A DNA stretch of 64,000 nt from Clostridiales bacterium (GTDB lineage: Bacteria > Bacillota > Clostridia > Saccharofermentanales > Saccharofermentanaceae). Under the pieces are notes generated by a model. The model was not told where the DNA came from, made no database searches, and saw only the letters and a list, made by a program, of their open reading frames with translations. The stretch's first letter is position 1; every line of letters begins with the position of its first letter. Made by a program: the position numbers and the translations under genes. The DNA lies in NCBI GenBank assembly GCA_017940895.1, contig JAGAXM010000022.1:62001-126000 (forward strand). Direction: 5' to 3'. Of this stretch, positions 1-9,557 are shown in pieces.

Positions 1-2
1 TA

Positions 3-836
3 GAGTATCCTCTTTATATCTTCTTTTCGGTGAAGGAGAACGGAGAGGTAACACTGTCGAAGGACTGGGTTACTTCGATCATTAATATCTATAACTACAG
101 CAATCACTATTTCACTTTGCTTGACGAGAGCAATGCGGATGCAGTAAAGGCTCTTCTTATGCCGGGCTTTAACGGGGAAGAGTATACGGATGAAGTTGTT
201 TATGCCAAGGCGCAGATGCTTTGTGAATTCTACCGCTTAAGGGTAATGTCGAATATCAACGAATACGAGATCACAAGACTTGTACCGGGGCAGATGACAG
301 TAAGGATCCCGGAGACTATCGCAGCTGAAGGAGATCTGTTCGAAGATCATATCGTATCGTTTACTTATCAGAACGGAGTCTACAATATCGATGACAAGAT
401 CAACGCGGCTAATGACATAAATCTTGTCTATCTTGTAAGGGGAGATGAGAGGCTTATACGCGCAGGTAACGAGTATTCCTACAGTCAGCTCAACTCCGTT
501 ATCGGAAGCGTTCCTTCGACTTTCTCGTATGATCCCGATAACAACATGATTATCGTTATCTATTCCGATCTTGTATTGAGATTTGACGATGTTGTTATGA
601 CAGGGGAAGACTGGGAAGGCTCGCTTACTTCGATACATCTTATCAGCAGTTCCATCTACAGTCTCGGTTATAATCTGTACCCCGGAATGACCAGATCGCA
701 GGTTCTGATGGCATATCCTTTCGCAGATGAGACGGGTTATACGATAACGGTCAATTCGGGCGCGAATGAATATGAGGTCACTATCCTGTTCTCGGAAGAC
801 GGTACGGTTGAGTCTGTTAAAGTGATGAATAATTAA
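3..836 (+). CDS. Unknown protein, 5'-truncated by window edge
   Basis: The frame is open to the left edge (codon at base 3), so the true start lies outside; a GTG at 30 has no convincing ribosome site. About 277 residues are visible. I do not recognise the family. The last 70 residues (YNLYPGMTRSQVL, then a YEVTILFSEDG strand) weakly resemble the small alpha/beta domain of SmpA/OmlA-type envelope proteins, which suggests an exported or lipoprotein tail, but the N-terminus that would show a signal peptide is missing. The stop codon overlaps the stop of the convergent phosphatase gene by two bases. Confidence 0.6.
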   Translation, partial: EYPLYIFFSVKENGEVTLSKDWVTSIINIYNYSNHYFTLLDESNADAVKALLMPGFNGEEYTDEVVYAKAQMLCEFYRLRVMSNINEYEITRLVPGQMTVRIPETIAAEGDLFEDHIVSFTYQNGVYNIDDKINAANDINLVYLVRGDERLIRAGNEYSYSQLNSVIGSVPSTFSYDPDNNMIIVIYSDLVLRFDDVVMTGEDWEGSLTSIHLISSSIYSLGYNLYPGMTRSQVLMAYPFADETGYTITVNSGANEYEVTILFSEDGTVESVKVMNN

Positions 837-1576
837 GAGCTTATTCTGTTTATAAGCTCGGTTACTTCGGAAGAAGACATTCCGTGGTGTTCCAGGAATG
901 CGCGAGCACTGGAATCATACTCATCATCAAAGAACTTAAGAAGAGTTACCATGTTGTCGGCATCGGATCTTAAAGTGTGCTTCATGTTGTCGACTCTTGC
1001 CTCGATAAGAGGGTCGAGGAAATGCTTCGCATATTCATAAGATACTTTATAGTTAAGAACAATATCCTCGTGTGAAGCTCCGATGAGCATGTACAGCAGT
1101 GCCGCGATGACGCCTGTTCTGTCCTTGCCGTGAGCACAGTGGAAAAGGGTATACCCGTCAGTCTCTTTGATAAACACCCTCATTACCTCGACGATGCGCG
1201 GACCCAGTTCCTGCACCATAAGCACATAGAAATCACCCATGGTATGAGTTTCGAGGAACTTCATCGTGGGATCCGTCTTCGCATCCGGGTCTCCTAGAAA
1301 CAAGGGAATGTTATAGAAATTGGAATCCTTATCATCTCGAAAAGGGTTTCCGTAGTTACAAAGTTCTGCTTCTGATCTTAAATCGATGACAGTCTTTACG
1401 CCGAATTCTTTAAGTTCTTTAAATGCTTTGTCAGAAGCAAGTTGTGGTGAGCCGGAACGCAGAAGAATGCCTTTCCTGAAAACAACACCATTCGCACCCG
1501 GCATGCCGCCGAGCTCTCTGCAGTTTATAAGATCGTCAAAAAACAGACGCTGATCATCAGGATTGTAGTTATTCAT
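833..1576 (-). CDS. Tyrosine-protein phosphatase (Tyr_phosphatase3 family)
   Basis: A 247-residue cytosolic phosphatase. The P-loop HCAHGKDRTG carries the catalytic Cys and Arg of the C-x5-R signature, and an upstream DLRSEAEL segment supplies the Asp/Arg region seen in bacterial DSP-like tyrosine phosphatases. The N-terminal RELGGMPGANG segment is also typical of this family. It could act on phosphotyrosine or on phosphoinositides; the sequence does not decide. No Shine-Dalgarno sequence precedes the ATG. Instead a minus-strand -10 (TAGAAT) ends eight bases before it, so the mRNA may be leaderless. Confidence 0.85.
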   Translation of the reverse strand: MNNYNPDDQRLFFDDLINCRELGGMPGANGVVFRKGILLRSGSPQLASDKAFKELKEFGVKTVIDLRSEAELCNYGNPFRDDKDSNFYNIPLFLGDPDAKTDPTMKFLETHTMGDFYVLMVQELGPRIVEVMRVFIKETDGYTLFHCAHGKDRTGVIAALLYMLIGASHEDIVLNYKVSYEYAKHFLDPLIEARVDNMKHTLRSDADNMVTLLKFFDDEYDSSARAFLEHHGMSSSEVTELINRISS

Positions 1577-1584
1577 CGGCTGTT

Positions 1585-1614
1585 ATTCTACAACATGTCG
1601 TTGTTGACATTCAA
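1585..1614 (-). promoter_or_regulatory. Promoter of the tyrosine phosphatase gene, probably leaderless
   Basis: On the minus strand TTGAAT (1614-1609) and TAGAAT (1590-1585) are 18 bases apart. The -10 ends eight bases before the ATG at 1576 and there is no ribosome site. The -35 overlaps the -35 of the divergent tRNA-Arg promoter by one base, so the two promoters may compete. Confidence 0.5.
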
Positions 1615-1632
1615 CCGGTCGTGTACTAATAT
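1604..1632 (+). promoter_or_regulatory. Promoter of tRNA-Arg
   Basis: TTGACA at 1604-1609 and TAATAT at 1627-1632 with a 17-base spacer. The expected transcription start is about seven bases before the tRNA 5' end. Confidence 0.65.
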
Positions 1633-1645
1633 TAATAAGCTTTAC

Positions 1646-1722
1646 GCGCCCGTAGCTCAACTGGATAGAGTGTCTGACTACGGATCAGAAGGCTGCGGAT
1701 TCGAATTCTGCCGGGCGCGCCA
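1646..1722 (+). tRNA. tRNA-Arg (anticodon ACG)
   Basis: A 77-base cloverleaf. The acceptor GCGCCCG pairs with CGGGCGC, followed by discriminator G and an encoded CCA. The anticodon stem TCTGA/TCAGA encloses the loop CTACGGA, giving ACG; the A34 is expected to be deaminated to inosine. The T-arm contains TTCGAAT. A rho-independent terminator follows five bases later. Confidence 0.95.
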
Positions 1723-1726
1723 TATA

Positions 1727-1755
1727 ATCGACCGTCGTTCGGCGGTCGATTTTTA
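1727..1755 (+). terminator. Terminator after tRNA-Arg
   Basis: A ten-base stem (ATCGACCGTC with GGCGGTCGAT, one T-G pair) around a GTTC loop, followed by TTTT. Confidence 0.8.
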
Positions 1756-1782
1756 CTATCTGTTGATGTCAGGAGGCACGAT

Positions 1783-2307
1783 ATGGGCAGACTTTTAGTA
1801 GTGGTAGACATGCAGAATGACTTCGTTGACGGCGCTCTCGGGTTCGGGGGAGCGGACGGGATCATCGACGGTATCGCCCGTAAGATTGCTGATTATAAAA
1901 ATTCCGGCGATGAAGTTGTTTATACTCTGGATACTCATCACGAGAACTATTCCGAGACTCAGGAGGGTAGAAATCTTCCCGTTCCTCATTGCATCAAGGG
2001 CTCTGAAGGTCATGCGCTTGTTCCTGCCCTTAAGGATCTTCTTTCAGACTGCAGGTGCTTCGAGAAGCCCACATTCGGTTCTTTGGAACTCGGAAAATAT
2101 ATCAATGAGAATTCCGGGAAGTATGATTCCATCGAGGTGTGCGGTCTCGTTTCCAATATCTGTGTAATTTCCAACGCAGTAATGGCTAAGGCGGCCGCTC
2201 CCGAGGCCGAGATCATTGTCGACTCGTCACTTACCGATTCGTTTGACAAGAAGCTTAACGAAGAGACATTCGATATATTGAAGGGAATACAGGTTACAGT
2301 AGTCTGA
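1783..2307 (+). CDS. Cysteine hydrolase, nicotinamidase/isochorismatase family
   Basis: A 174-residue cytosolic enzyme of the isochorismatase-like fold. The catalytic triad is visible as D9 (VVVDMQNDF), K95 (FEKPTFGS) and C127 (LVSNICV). A possible metal site is formed by D50, H52 and H53 (TLDTHHENY), which favours nicotinamidase (nicotinamide to nicotinate, NAD salvage) over isochorismatase, but the substrate is inferred. AGGAGG lies seven bases before the ATG. It stands alone between tRNA-Arg and tig. Confidence 0.82.
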   Translation: MGRLLVVVDMQNDFVDGALGFGGADGIIDGIARKIADYKNSGDEVVYTLDTHHENYSETQEGRNLPVPHCIKGSEGHALVPALKDLLSDCRCFEKPTFGSLELGKYINENSGKYDSIEVCGLVSNICVISNAVMAKAAAPEAEIIVDSSLTDSFDKKLNEETFDILKGIQVTVV

Positions 2308-2312
2308 TATTG

Positions 2313-2342
2313 TTGCATTATTTGCGATTGCTGTGATACAAT
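2313..2342 (+). promoter_or_regulatory. Promoter of tig
   Basis: TTGCAT (2313-2318), an 18-base spacer and an extended -10, TGATACAAT (2334-2342). The same TGTGATACAAT string recurs in the ychF promoter. Confidence 0.5.
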
Positions 2343-2391
2343 CCTTTGTCGATTGCTTAATTGAATAATATTTATATTAAGGAGAATATAT

Positions 2392-3711
2392 ATGGCACAG
2401 ATCGAGAAGCTTGAGCATTCACAGGTAGCTATTAAGCTTGAGTGCGGAAGAGAAGAGTTTGATAAGGCTCTTCAGAGTTCTTACAAGAAGAACAAGAAAA
2501 GATTCCAGGTACCCGGTTTCCGTAAGGGTAAGGTTCCTTATCAGCTGGTTATCAAGTATTACGGCGAGGGCGTTCTTTATGAGGATGCTATCGACGAGAT
2601 CGTTAATCCTGCATATCAGGCTGCCGTTAAGGAAAATGACCTTAAGGTTGTTTCCCGTCCTGAGCTCGATGTAGAGTCTATCGATGAGAACGGCATGAAG
2701 TACACACTCAAGGTTACTGTTAAGCCTGAGGTTAAGCTCGGTAAGTACGAGGGTGTCGAGGCTCCTTATTTCTGCAGAGAGATCACAGATGAGACTGTAA
2801 TGGCCGATATCGAGGCTATGAGAAGAAGAAACTCCACTCTCGAGAACGTTGAGGGTCGTCCTGCACAGGAAGGCGATACAGTAGTTATCGACTATGAAGG
2901 CTTTAAGGACGGAGTTGCTTTCGAGGGCGGCAAGGGTGAGAACTACAGCCTTAAGCTCGGTTCCAAGTCCTTTATCCCCGGCTTCGAGGATCAGGTTGCA
3001 GGTCATAACGTTGATGAGGAATTCACGATCGAGGTTACATTCCCCGAGGATTATCATGCAGAAGAGCTCAAGGGCGCTCCTGTTACATTTAACGTAAAGA
3101 TCCACAACATCAAGGAGGAGAAGGTTCCTGAGCTTGATGACGAGTTTGTAAAGGATGTTTCCGAGTTCGATACACTTGATGAGCTCAAGGCTGATATCAG
3201 AAAGAATCAGCAGGAAGCAGCCGAGAAGGATGCCAAGAATGCTTTCATCAACGCTGTAGTAGGCGCTGTTGCTGAGAATGCAGAGGTAGAGATCCCTGAT
3301 GCAATGATCGATAATGAAGTAGAGAGCATGGCTGATGAGCAGGCTTCCGCTATGAGCCAGCAGGGTATCGGTCTTGATATGTACCTCCAGTACACAGGCC
3401 AGACAATGGAAGACTTCAAGAACGGCATGAGACCTATGGCTCTCATCAGAGTTAAGGGCAACCTCGTTATCGAGGCTGTTGCTAAGGAGCTCAAGATGGA
3501 GGCTACAGCAGAAGAGTACCAGAAGGAACTCGAGGATATGGCTAAGGCTTACAATACTGATGTTGAGAACCTCAAGCAGGCATTCGGCGAGGAGAATCCT
3601 TACATCAAGGAGACAATCATCAACAGAAAGACTGTTGAGTGGCTCGCAGATCATGCTGTTAAGACAGAGCCGAAGGCTGAGTCTGAAGACGAGGCTAAGA
3701 CAGAAGAGTAA
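2392..3711 (+). CDS. tig: Trigger factor, ribosome-associated chaperone/PPIase
   Basis: A full-length trigger factor of 439 residues that binds nascent chains at the ribosome exit tunnel. The ribosome-binding signature GFRKGKVP is at residues 42-49. A FKBP-type prolyl isomerase domain spans roughly 150-240 (the VVIDYEGFKDGVAFEGG strand is typical) and the helical chaperone arms follow to about 415. The tail is Lys/Glu-rich. AAGGAGA precedes the ATG. A strong terminator separates it from clpX. Confidence 0.97.
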   Translation: MAQIEKLEHSQVAIKLECGREEFDKALQSSYKKNKKRFQVPGFRKGKVPYQLVIKYYGEGVLYEDAIDEIVNPAYQAAVKENDLKVVSRPELDVESIDENGMKYTLKVTVKPEVKLGKYEGVEAPYFCREITDETVMADIEAMRRRNSTLENVEGRPAQEGDTVVIDYEGFKDGVAFEGGKGENYSLKLGSKSFIPGFEDQVAGHNVDEEFTIEVTFPEDYHAEELKGAPVTFNVKIHNIKEEKVPELDDEFVKDVSEFDTLDELKADIRKNQQEAAEKDAKNAFINAVVGAVAENAEVEIPDAMIDNEVESMADEQASAMSQQGIGLDMYLQYTGQTMEDFKNGMRPMALIRVKGNLVIEAVAKELKMEATAEEYQKELEDMAKAYNTDVENLKQAFGEENPYIKETIINRKTVEWLADHAVKTEPKAESEDEAKTEE

Positions 3712-3735
3712 TCTTCCGTTTTATAATAGAGACAC

Positions 3736-3768
3736 AAAACGCCGTTTCTGTCCAGAAACGGCGTTTTT
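3736..3768 (+). terminator. Terminator after tig
   Basis: A 14-base perfect stem (AAAACGCCGTTTCT with its complement) with a four-base loop, ending in a T tract; it could act in both directions. Confidence 0.9.
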
Positions 3769-3853
3769 AATATACTTTTAATACTCTCTTTTTATATTTT
3801 ATATATTATGTGATAAACTTAATTGTTTAAACTTAACATTTAAGGGGTGTTAA

Positions 3854-5191
3854 ATGGCAAATATGAGATATGACGGCGGTGATAACGGAAACGGAGCTGA
3901 GATCTTAAGCTGCTCTTTCTGCGGTAAGTCCGAATATGACGTACCCAGACTGTTTTCCGGAGTTAACTGTTACATCTGTATTGACTGTATAAGAACCGCT
4001 TACGGTATTATTTCCGAAGAGGAGAAGGTCAGAAAGAAGAAGAGACTTAAGTCCACAAGACCCAATAAGCTCATCACTCCTCACGATATCAAGGATAAGC
4101 TCGATCAGTATGTCATCGGTCAGGATGACGCGAAGATCGCGCTTTCCGTTGCTGTATATAACCACTACAAGAGAGTTTATGCGGATATGTCCGATGACGA
4201 TACCGAGATCTCTAAGAGCAACATTCTGATGCTCGGTCCTACGGGTTCCGGTAAGACGCTTCTCGCGCAGACTCTTGCAAGGATCCTCGATGTTCCTTTC
4301 GCCGTTGCCGATGCCACTTCACTTACTGAGGCAGGTTACGTCGGTGAGGACGTAGAGAATATCCTTCTCAAGCTCATCATTGCAGCCGATTACGATATCG
4401 AGCGTGCCCAGACGGGTATCATCTACATCGATGAGATCGATAAGATCACAAAGAAGTCCGAGAACGTATCCATCACAAGAGACGTATCCGGTGAAGGCGT
4501 TCAGCAGGCTCTGCTCAAGATCCTCGAGGGAACTCAGGCCAACGTACCTCCCAAGGGCGGCAGAAAGCATCCGAACGAGGAGTGCTATTCCATTGATACA
4601 ACAAATATCCTGTTCATCTGCGGCGGTGCTTTCGACGGACTCGACGAGATCATCGCTCAGAGAGTTGCAGATAAGCAGTACGGCTTCGGTGCTGATATCC
4701 AGTCCAAGAAGGATATGCACAGCGGTCTGTTCTACGGACAGGTACAGCCTATGGATCTTATGAAGTTCGGTCTTATCCCCGAGTTCATCGGAAGAATTCC
4801 TGTTACAGTCGCTCTTAACAAGCTTACTGCAGAAGATCTTGTTCATGTTCTTACACAGCCTAAGAATGCCATAGTTAAGCAGTATAAGAAGATGCTTAAG
4901 CTCGATGACGTCGATCTCGAATTCACGGATGATGCCGTTCTTGCCATTGCAAATAAGGCTATCGAGCAGAAGACCGGTGCAAGAGGACTTCGTTCGATCA
5001 TCGAGAGCACTATGCAGAACATCATGTATAACGTTCCTTCACAGAAGGACGTTTCCAAGTGTGTTATAGACGCCGCTTGTATCACTGAAGGTAAGGAGCC
5101 TACTCTGATCTACAAGAAGAAGGCGTCCGAGAATAGCAGTAATTCAGCCGTTGCGACAGGAAGCAAGCGCTTAGGTCTCGACGCCGGCTGA
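3854..5191 (+). CDS. clpX: ATP-dependent Clp protease ATP-binding subunit ClpX
   Basis: A 445-residue AAA+ unfoldase. The N-terminal zinc domain has C20, C23, C42 and C45. Walker A GPTGSGKT is at 128-135, the pore loop GYVG at 161-164, Walker B IIYIDE near 189-194 and the RKH loop at 236-238. The ClpP-docking tripeptide, normally IGF, reads YGF (KQYGFGAD). clpP is not next to it, unlike the common tig-clpP-clpX order, so ClpP must be encoded elsewhere. The ribosome site is AAGGGG. Confidence 0.97.
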   Translation: MANMRYDGGDNGNGAEILSCSFCGKSEYDVPRLFSGVNCYICIDCIRTAYGIISEEEKVRKKKRLKSTRPNKLITPHDIKDKLDQYVIGQDDAKIALSVAVYNHYKRVYADMSDDDTEISKSNILMLGPTGSGKTLLAQTLARILDVPFAVADATSLTEAGYVGEDVENILLKLIIAADYDIERAQTGIIYIDEIDKITKKSENVSITRDVSGEGVQQALLKILEGTQANVPPKGGRKHPNEECYSIDTTNILFICGGAFDGLDEIIAQRVADKQYGFGADIQSKKDMHSGLFYGQVQPMDLMKFGLIPEFIGRIPVTVALNKLTAEDLVHVLTQPKNAIVKQYKKMLKLDDVDLEFTDDAVLAIANKAIEQKTGARGLRSIIESTMQNIMYNVPSQKDVSKCVIDAACITEGKEPTLIYKKKASENSSNSAVATGSKRLGLDAG

Positions 5192-5211
5192 TAAACAAAG
5201 GAGGTAAGATC

Positions 5212-6171
5212 ATGCCCGCTATGTACAACATCTGTCTGGATATCGGTGGAACCAAGATCCTCGGAGCCATCTTCGACTCCAAGAAGAATATCGTCTACCG
5301 CATCAAGAAGAAGACTAAGGCTGACGGTGAAGCAACTCAGAATGTAGAAGAGACTATCATCTCCGTAGTTGACGAACTGATCGGCGGATTCGGCATCAAG
5401 AGAACCCAGATCAAGGCTATCGCTGCAGGTGCTCCCGGTGTAATCGATCAGCAGAACGGTATCGTACTTACTTCACCTAATCTTCCCTGGAAGAATTACG
5501 ATATCAGAAAGCCCATCGAGAAGAAGTTCGGTGCACCTTTCTTCATCGGAAACGACGTTAACGTAGGCGTTCTCGGTGAGTATAAGTACGGTGTTGCCAA
5601 GGGCAAGAAGAATGTAGTCGGACTTTTCGTAGGTACGGGTATGGGCGGCGGCCTTATCCTTGACGGCAAGCTTTATACGGGACACAAGTTCAAGGGTGCC
5701 GAGTACGGACATATGATCCTCGACCCGGAAGGACCCAAGTGCAACTGCGGACAGAGAGGATGCCTCGAGGCTTTCTCAAGTAAGCAGGGAATGAGCGACT
5801 ATATCAGAACACAGGCTGCAAGAGGACGCGAGTCCATGATGACCGAAGGCGTTGTTGACGGAGTCTTCAAGAGCAAGCTTCTGAAAAAGAGCCTTGCTGC
5901 GAAGGATCCGGTAGCAGTTGAGGCTGTTGACCGCGCATGTCACTACTTGGCGGTTGCATCCGGTAACCTCGTAAATACATTCAGCCCCGAGATGGTCGTC
6001 TACGGCGGCGGAGTTATCGAAGCGTGCGGCGATTACTTCCTTGAGAAGATCCTCTCCGAAGTAGACAGGTACTGCATGCCTTCGATCAGAGAAACAGTAG
6101 AGTTCAAGACAGCGGGCTTAGGTGATGATTCCATCCTCTACGGCGCGCTCTCGATGATAACAGACAAATAA
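5212..6171 (+). CDS. ROK-family glucokinase
   Basis: A 319-residue sugar kinase of the ROK family, most likely ATP-dependent glucose phosphorylation at C6. The phosphate-binding motif DIGGTK is at 10-15. A second nucleotide loop, GTGMGGGL, follows the sugar-binding segment FIGNDVN. The ROK zinc site is intact (EYGHM, then CNCGQRGCLE). The length matches glucokinases of Clostridia. AAAGGAGG precedes the ATG and the gene starts 20 bases after clpX, so read-through is likely. An N-acetylmannosamine or other hexose specificity cannot be excluded. Confidence 0.88.
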   Translation: MPAMYNICLDIGGTKILGAIFDSKKNIVYRIKKKTKADGEATQNVEETIISVVDELIGGFGIKRTQIKAIAAGAPGVIDQQNGIVLTSPNLPWKNYDIRKPIEKKFGAPFFIGNDVNVGVLGEYKYGVAKGKKNVVGLFVGTGMGGGLILDGKLYTGHKFKGAEYGHMILDPEGPKCNCGQRGCLEAFSSKQGMSDYIRTQAARGRESMMTEGVVDGVFKSKLLKKSLAAKDPVAVEAVDRACHYLAVASGNLVNTFSPEMVVYGGGVIEACGDYFLEKILSEVDRYCMPSIRETVEFKTAGLGDDSILYGALSMITDK

Positions 6172-6196
6172 TTTAAGAAAGAAGAAGTAAGAACCC

Positions 6197-8854
6197 ATGG
6201 CGAGAATTGATTCGGTAAACAAGGTTTTCGATCCTAAGGAGGCGGAACCCAGACTTTACAATGAATGGAAGGACAAGGGCTATTTCAAGCCTGACAGCAA
6301 CCCGGAGAAGGAAGCATTTTCTATCGTAATGCCGCCCCCGAATATCACGGGACAGCTGCATATGGGACATGCTCTCGATAATACCCTTCAGGATATTCTC
6401 GTCAGATATAAGAGAATGAGAGGCTACTCGACACTTTGGCTGCCGGGTACTGACCATGCTTCGATCGCCACAGAGGCTAAGATCGTTGAGCAAATGCGTA
6501 AGGAAGGCATCTTCAAGGAAGATCTCGGAAGAGAGAAGTTCCTTGAGCGTGCATGGGACTGGAAGAAGCAGTACGGCGGACGTATCGTAGAGCAGCTCAA
6601 GAAGATGGGTTCCTCATGTGACTGGGACCACGAGCGTTTCACAATGGACGAGGGATGCTCCGAGGCCGTTAAGGAAGTATTCGTTAAGTACTACAACCAG
6701 GGTTATATCTACAGAGGTGAGAGGATCATCAACTGGTGCCCTCACTGCCTTACATCTATCTCAAATGCCGAGGTAGAGTACGAAGATCAGGCAGGTCACT
6801 TCTGGCACCTGAAGTATCCTTTCGAGGACGGCACAGGCTACATCGAGCTTGCTACAACAAGACCTGAGACACTTCTCGGTGATACTGCAGTTGCGGTTAA
6901 CCCCAAGGATGAGCGTTATAAGGACATCATCGGCAAGATGCTCGTTCTGCCTCTCGTAGGAAGAAAAATCCCCGTTATCGCAGACGATTATGTTGATGTC
7001 GAGTTCGGTACGGGTGCTGTTAAGATCACTCCTGCACACGACCCTAACGACTTCGAGGTAGGAAGAAGACATAACCTTGAGGTTATTACGGTTCTTACTG
7101 AGGATGCGAAGATCACTGAGGATTACCCGAAGTATGCCGGCATGGACCGTTACGAAGCTCGAAAGGCCATCGTCAAGGACCTCGAGGAAGGCGGCTTCCT
7201 GCTCAGAACCGAGGACCACAACCACAACGTAGGTACATGCTACCGTTGCGGCACTACAATCGAGCCCCGCGTATCACTTCAGTGGTTCGTTAAGATGGAA
7301 GAACTTGCAAAGCCTGCCATCGAAGCAGTTAAGACAGGCAAGACAAGATTCGTCCCTACAAGATTCGAGAAGAATTACTTTAACTGGATGAACGATATCC
7401 GTGACTGGTGTATCTCCAGACAGCTGTGGTGGGGTCACAGAATCCCTGCATTCTACTGCGATGACTGCGGTGAGATCGTTGTTACAAAGGATGACAGCGC
7501 TGTTTGCCCCAAGTGCGGCAAGCCTATGCGTCAGGATCCCGATACACTCGATACATGGTTCTCTTCGGCTCTGTGGCCTTTCTCCACATTGGGCTGGCCC
7601 GAGAACACAGAGGATCTTAAGAAGTTCTATCCTACAAATACACTCGTAACAGGTTATGACATCATCACATTCTGGGTATCCAGAATGATGGTTGCAGGCT
7701 GCGCTCACATGAATGAGGTTCCTTTCAAGGATGTACTCATCCACGGTCTCGTAAGAGATGCGCAGGGAAGAAAGATGAGTAAGTCTTTGGGTAACGGTAT
7801 CGATCCTCTCGAGATCATCGACAAGTACGGTGCAGATGCATTGAGATTTGCTCTCGTAACAGGTAACGCTCCCGGTAACGACCAGAGATTCCAGGAAGAC
7901 AAGATCGAGATGGGAAGAAACTTCTCGAACAAGATCTGGAATGCCATGAGATTCGTTATCATGAACTGCAGCGACGATCTTTCTTATGAGAACGTAGATC
8001 CTGCTAAGTACACACTTGAGGACAAGTGGATCCTCACAGGCCTCAACAGGCTTATAAGCGAAGTTACCGTTAACTATGAGAACTACGACTACGGTGTTGC
8101 GCTCCAGAAGATCGTAGACTTCATCTGGGAGTCTTACTGCGACTGGTACATCGAGATCGCGAAGAGCCGTCTTTTCGACGAGGCTTGTCCTACAAGAAAC
8201 GAAGCTTTGTATCTGCTTAACAACGTGCTCGCAACTTTGATGAAGCTGCTGCACCCGGTAATGCCGTTCCTGACAGAAGAAGTCTACAGAAACCTCGTTA
8301 TCGACGCCCGTGCAGATTCCATCATGATCACAGACTGGCCTGATGCATCCAAGGTGCCTTCTTTCCCCGAGGACGAGAAGATGATGAGCACACTCATGGG
8401 CGCCATCAGATCCATGCGTAACATCCGTGCCGAAATGAATGTCGCTCCTTCACGCAAGGCGCACATCATCGTGGTGACTGCTTCCGACGAGGTTGCTTCC
8501 ATGTTTACAAACGGTCTGGCTTTCCTTGAGAGACTTGCTTCCGTAGGTTCCATGGATATTCAGAAGAATAAGGAAGGCATCCCTTCCACAGCCGTAGCTG
8601 CTCTGTTCGAAGGCGGAGAGATCTACATGCCTCTCGAAGACCTTATCGACATCAGCAAGGAGCTCGAGCGTCTCGGCAAGGAGAAGGAGAAGCTTGACGG
8701 CGAGATCAAGAGACTTAACGGAAAGCTTTCAAACGAGAGCTTCACTTCAAAGGCTCCCGCACAGGTAGTTGAAGCCGAGAGGGCTAAGCTTACCAAGTAC
8801 GAAGAGATGCAGAAGAACATAACAGAAAGAATCGATACACTTTCAGCACTCTGA
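6197..8854 (+). CDS. valS: Valine--tRNA ligase
   Basis: An 885-residue class I synthetase. The HIGH-type signature reads HMGH at 55-58 after PPPNITGQL, and KMSKS is at 526-530. The editing (CP1) domain with TTRPETLLGDTAVAV is present, a zinc-ribbon-like pair of CxxC motifs lies before KMSKS (YCDDCGE, CPKCGK), and the C-terminal coiled coil typical of bacterial ValRS closes the protein. No T-box leader is seen in the 25 bases upstream, so the gene is probably transcribed with the preceding kinase. Confidence 0.97.
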   Translation: MARIDSVNKVFDPKEAEPRLYNEWKDKGYFKPDSNPEKEAFSIVMPPPNITGQLHMGHALDNTLQDILVRYKRMRGYSTLWLPGTDHASIATEAKIVEQMRKEGIFKEDLGREKFLERAWDWKKQYGGRIVEQLKKMGSSCDWDHERFTMDEGCSEAVKEVFVKYYNQGYIYRGERIINWCPHCLTSISNAEVEYEDQAGHFWHLKYPFEDGTGYIELATTRPETLLGDTAVAVNPKDERYKDIIGKMLVLPLVGRKIPVIADDYVDVEFGTGAVKITPAHDPNDFEVGRRHNLEVITVLTEDAKITEDYPKYAGMDRYEARKAIVKDLEEGGFLLRTEDHNHNVGTCYRCGTTIEPRVSLQWFVKMEELAKPAIEAVKTGKTRFVPTRFEKNYFNWMNDIRDWCISRQLWWGHRIPAFYCDDCGEIVVTKDDSAVCPKCGKPMRQDPDTLDTWFSSALWPFSTLGWPENTEDLKKFYPTNTLVTGYDIITFWVSRMMVAGCAHMNEVPFKDVLIHGLVRDAQGRKMSKSLGNGIDPLEIIDKYGADALRFALVTGNAPGNDQRFQEDKIEMGRNFSNKIWNAMRFVIMNCSDDLSYENVDPAKYTLEDKWILTGLNRLISEVTVNYENYDYGVALQKIVDFIWESYCDWYIEIAKSRLFDEACPTRNEALYLLNNVLATLMKLLHPVMPFLTEEVYRNLVIDARADSIMITDWPDASKVPSFPEDEKMMSTLMGAIRSMRNIRAEMNVAPSRKAHIIVVTASDEVASMFTNGLAFLERLASVGSMDIQKNKEGIPSTAVAALFEGGEIYMPLEDLIDISKELERLGKEKEKLDGEIKRLNGKLSNESFTSKAPAQVVEAERAKLTKYEEMQKNITERIDTLSAL

Positions 8855-8882
8855 TTCCGGTAATAATAAGGAGGAACTATTT

Positions 8883-9554
8883 ATGGGAACAGGATTCGAG
8901 AACAATGATCTGATCGCTAAGCTGCCTAAGGAAGGCGTACACTGCTTCCCGGCAAACGAGAGCCAGATCAAGAACAGAAGAATCATCACAGTAATACTCA
9001 TGGTAGTATTCATCGCTTTGGCTGCAGTCTTCTGCCTGGTACTTGCCAATAAGCAGTACATCTTAGGCGCTGTCTGCGGTGTAGGCTTCCTGATCAGCCT
9101 TCTGGTATTCATCCAGTCTTTCATGATCGAGAAGTTCCGTGTAGCGATCGACTATAACGAGAAGAAGCTCGTTCTGCGTTATAAGTTCAGTCTTATCGAT
9201 ATTCCTTTCGACAGCTTTGATGCAAGAGAAGGTGAGCCCGACAAGGCTGAGGAGATGCTCAACAATGCGGTAAACAAGGGCTCCGTTACACAGTACCTTG
9301 TTCTTGATAACGTATTTGATGAGGCTTGCTACCAGACATCTTCCAAGGATCTTGCTTCCGCAGAGGACTTTAACCAGCTCAAGGAAGAGGCTCTTGCCAT
9401 CGCCGATGCATACGGCGCAAGAAACAGCGAGGACGCCATCAAGCCCAATACGGACGGAAGAGGAAAGAAGGATATTGAGGCTTCTGAACTTGATGATGAT
9501 GACATCGGTTCCATCGTAGATGAGGTAACGAGCGAGCATAAAGGAGGGAAGTAA
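8883..9554 (+). CDS. Unknown membrane protein with two membrane segments
   Basis: A 223-residue protein of no family I recognise. Two hydrophobic segments lie at about 34-54 and 58-78, followed by a cytosolic beta-rich stretch (FRVAIDYNEKKLVLRY, then FSLIDIPFDSFDAREG) that looks like the opening of a PH-like domain and may be regulated by the long acidic tail. The start has a clear AAGGAGG site. It ends four bases before the next gene, so the two are very likely co-translated. Confidence 0.75.
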   Translation: MGTGFENNDLIAKLPKEGVHCFPANESQIKNRRIITVILMVVFIALAAVFCLVLANKQYILGAVCGVGFLISLLVFIQSFMIEKFRVAIDYNEKKLVLRYKFSLIDIPFDSFDAREGEPDKAEEMLNNAVNKGSVTQYLVLDNVFDEACYQTSSKDLASAEDFNQLKEEALAIADAYGARNSEDAIKPNTDGRGKKDIEASELDDDDIGSIVDEVTSEHKGGK

Positions 9555-9557
9555 TCC

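Noticed and set aside
1595..1798. A 67-codon frame across tRNA-Arg
   Set aside because: It runs through the tRNA and its terminator, so it cannot be a real gene.
2419..3654. A 411-codon frame opposite tig
   Set aside because: It is the shadow of a highly biased gene, has no ribosome site and no family features; the same holds for long frames opposite valS, clpX, topA and the 46141 gene.
6172..6196. T-box leader for valS
   Set aside because: Only 25 bases separate valS from the kinase gene, too short for a T-box.
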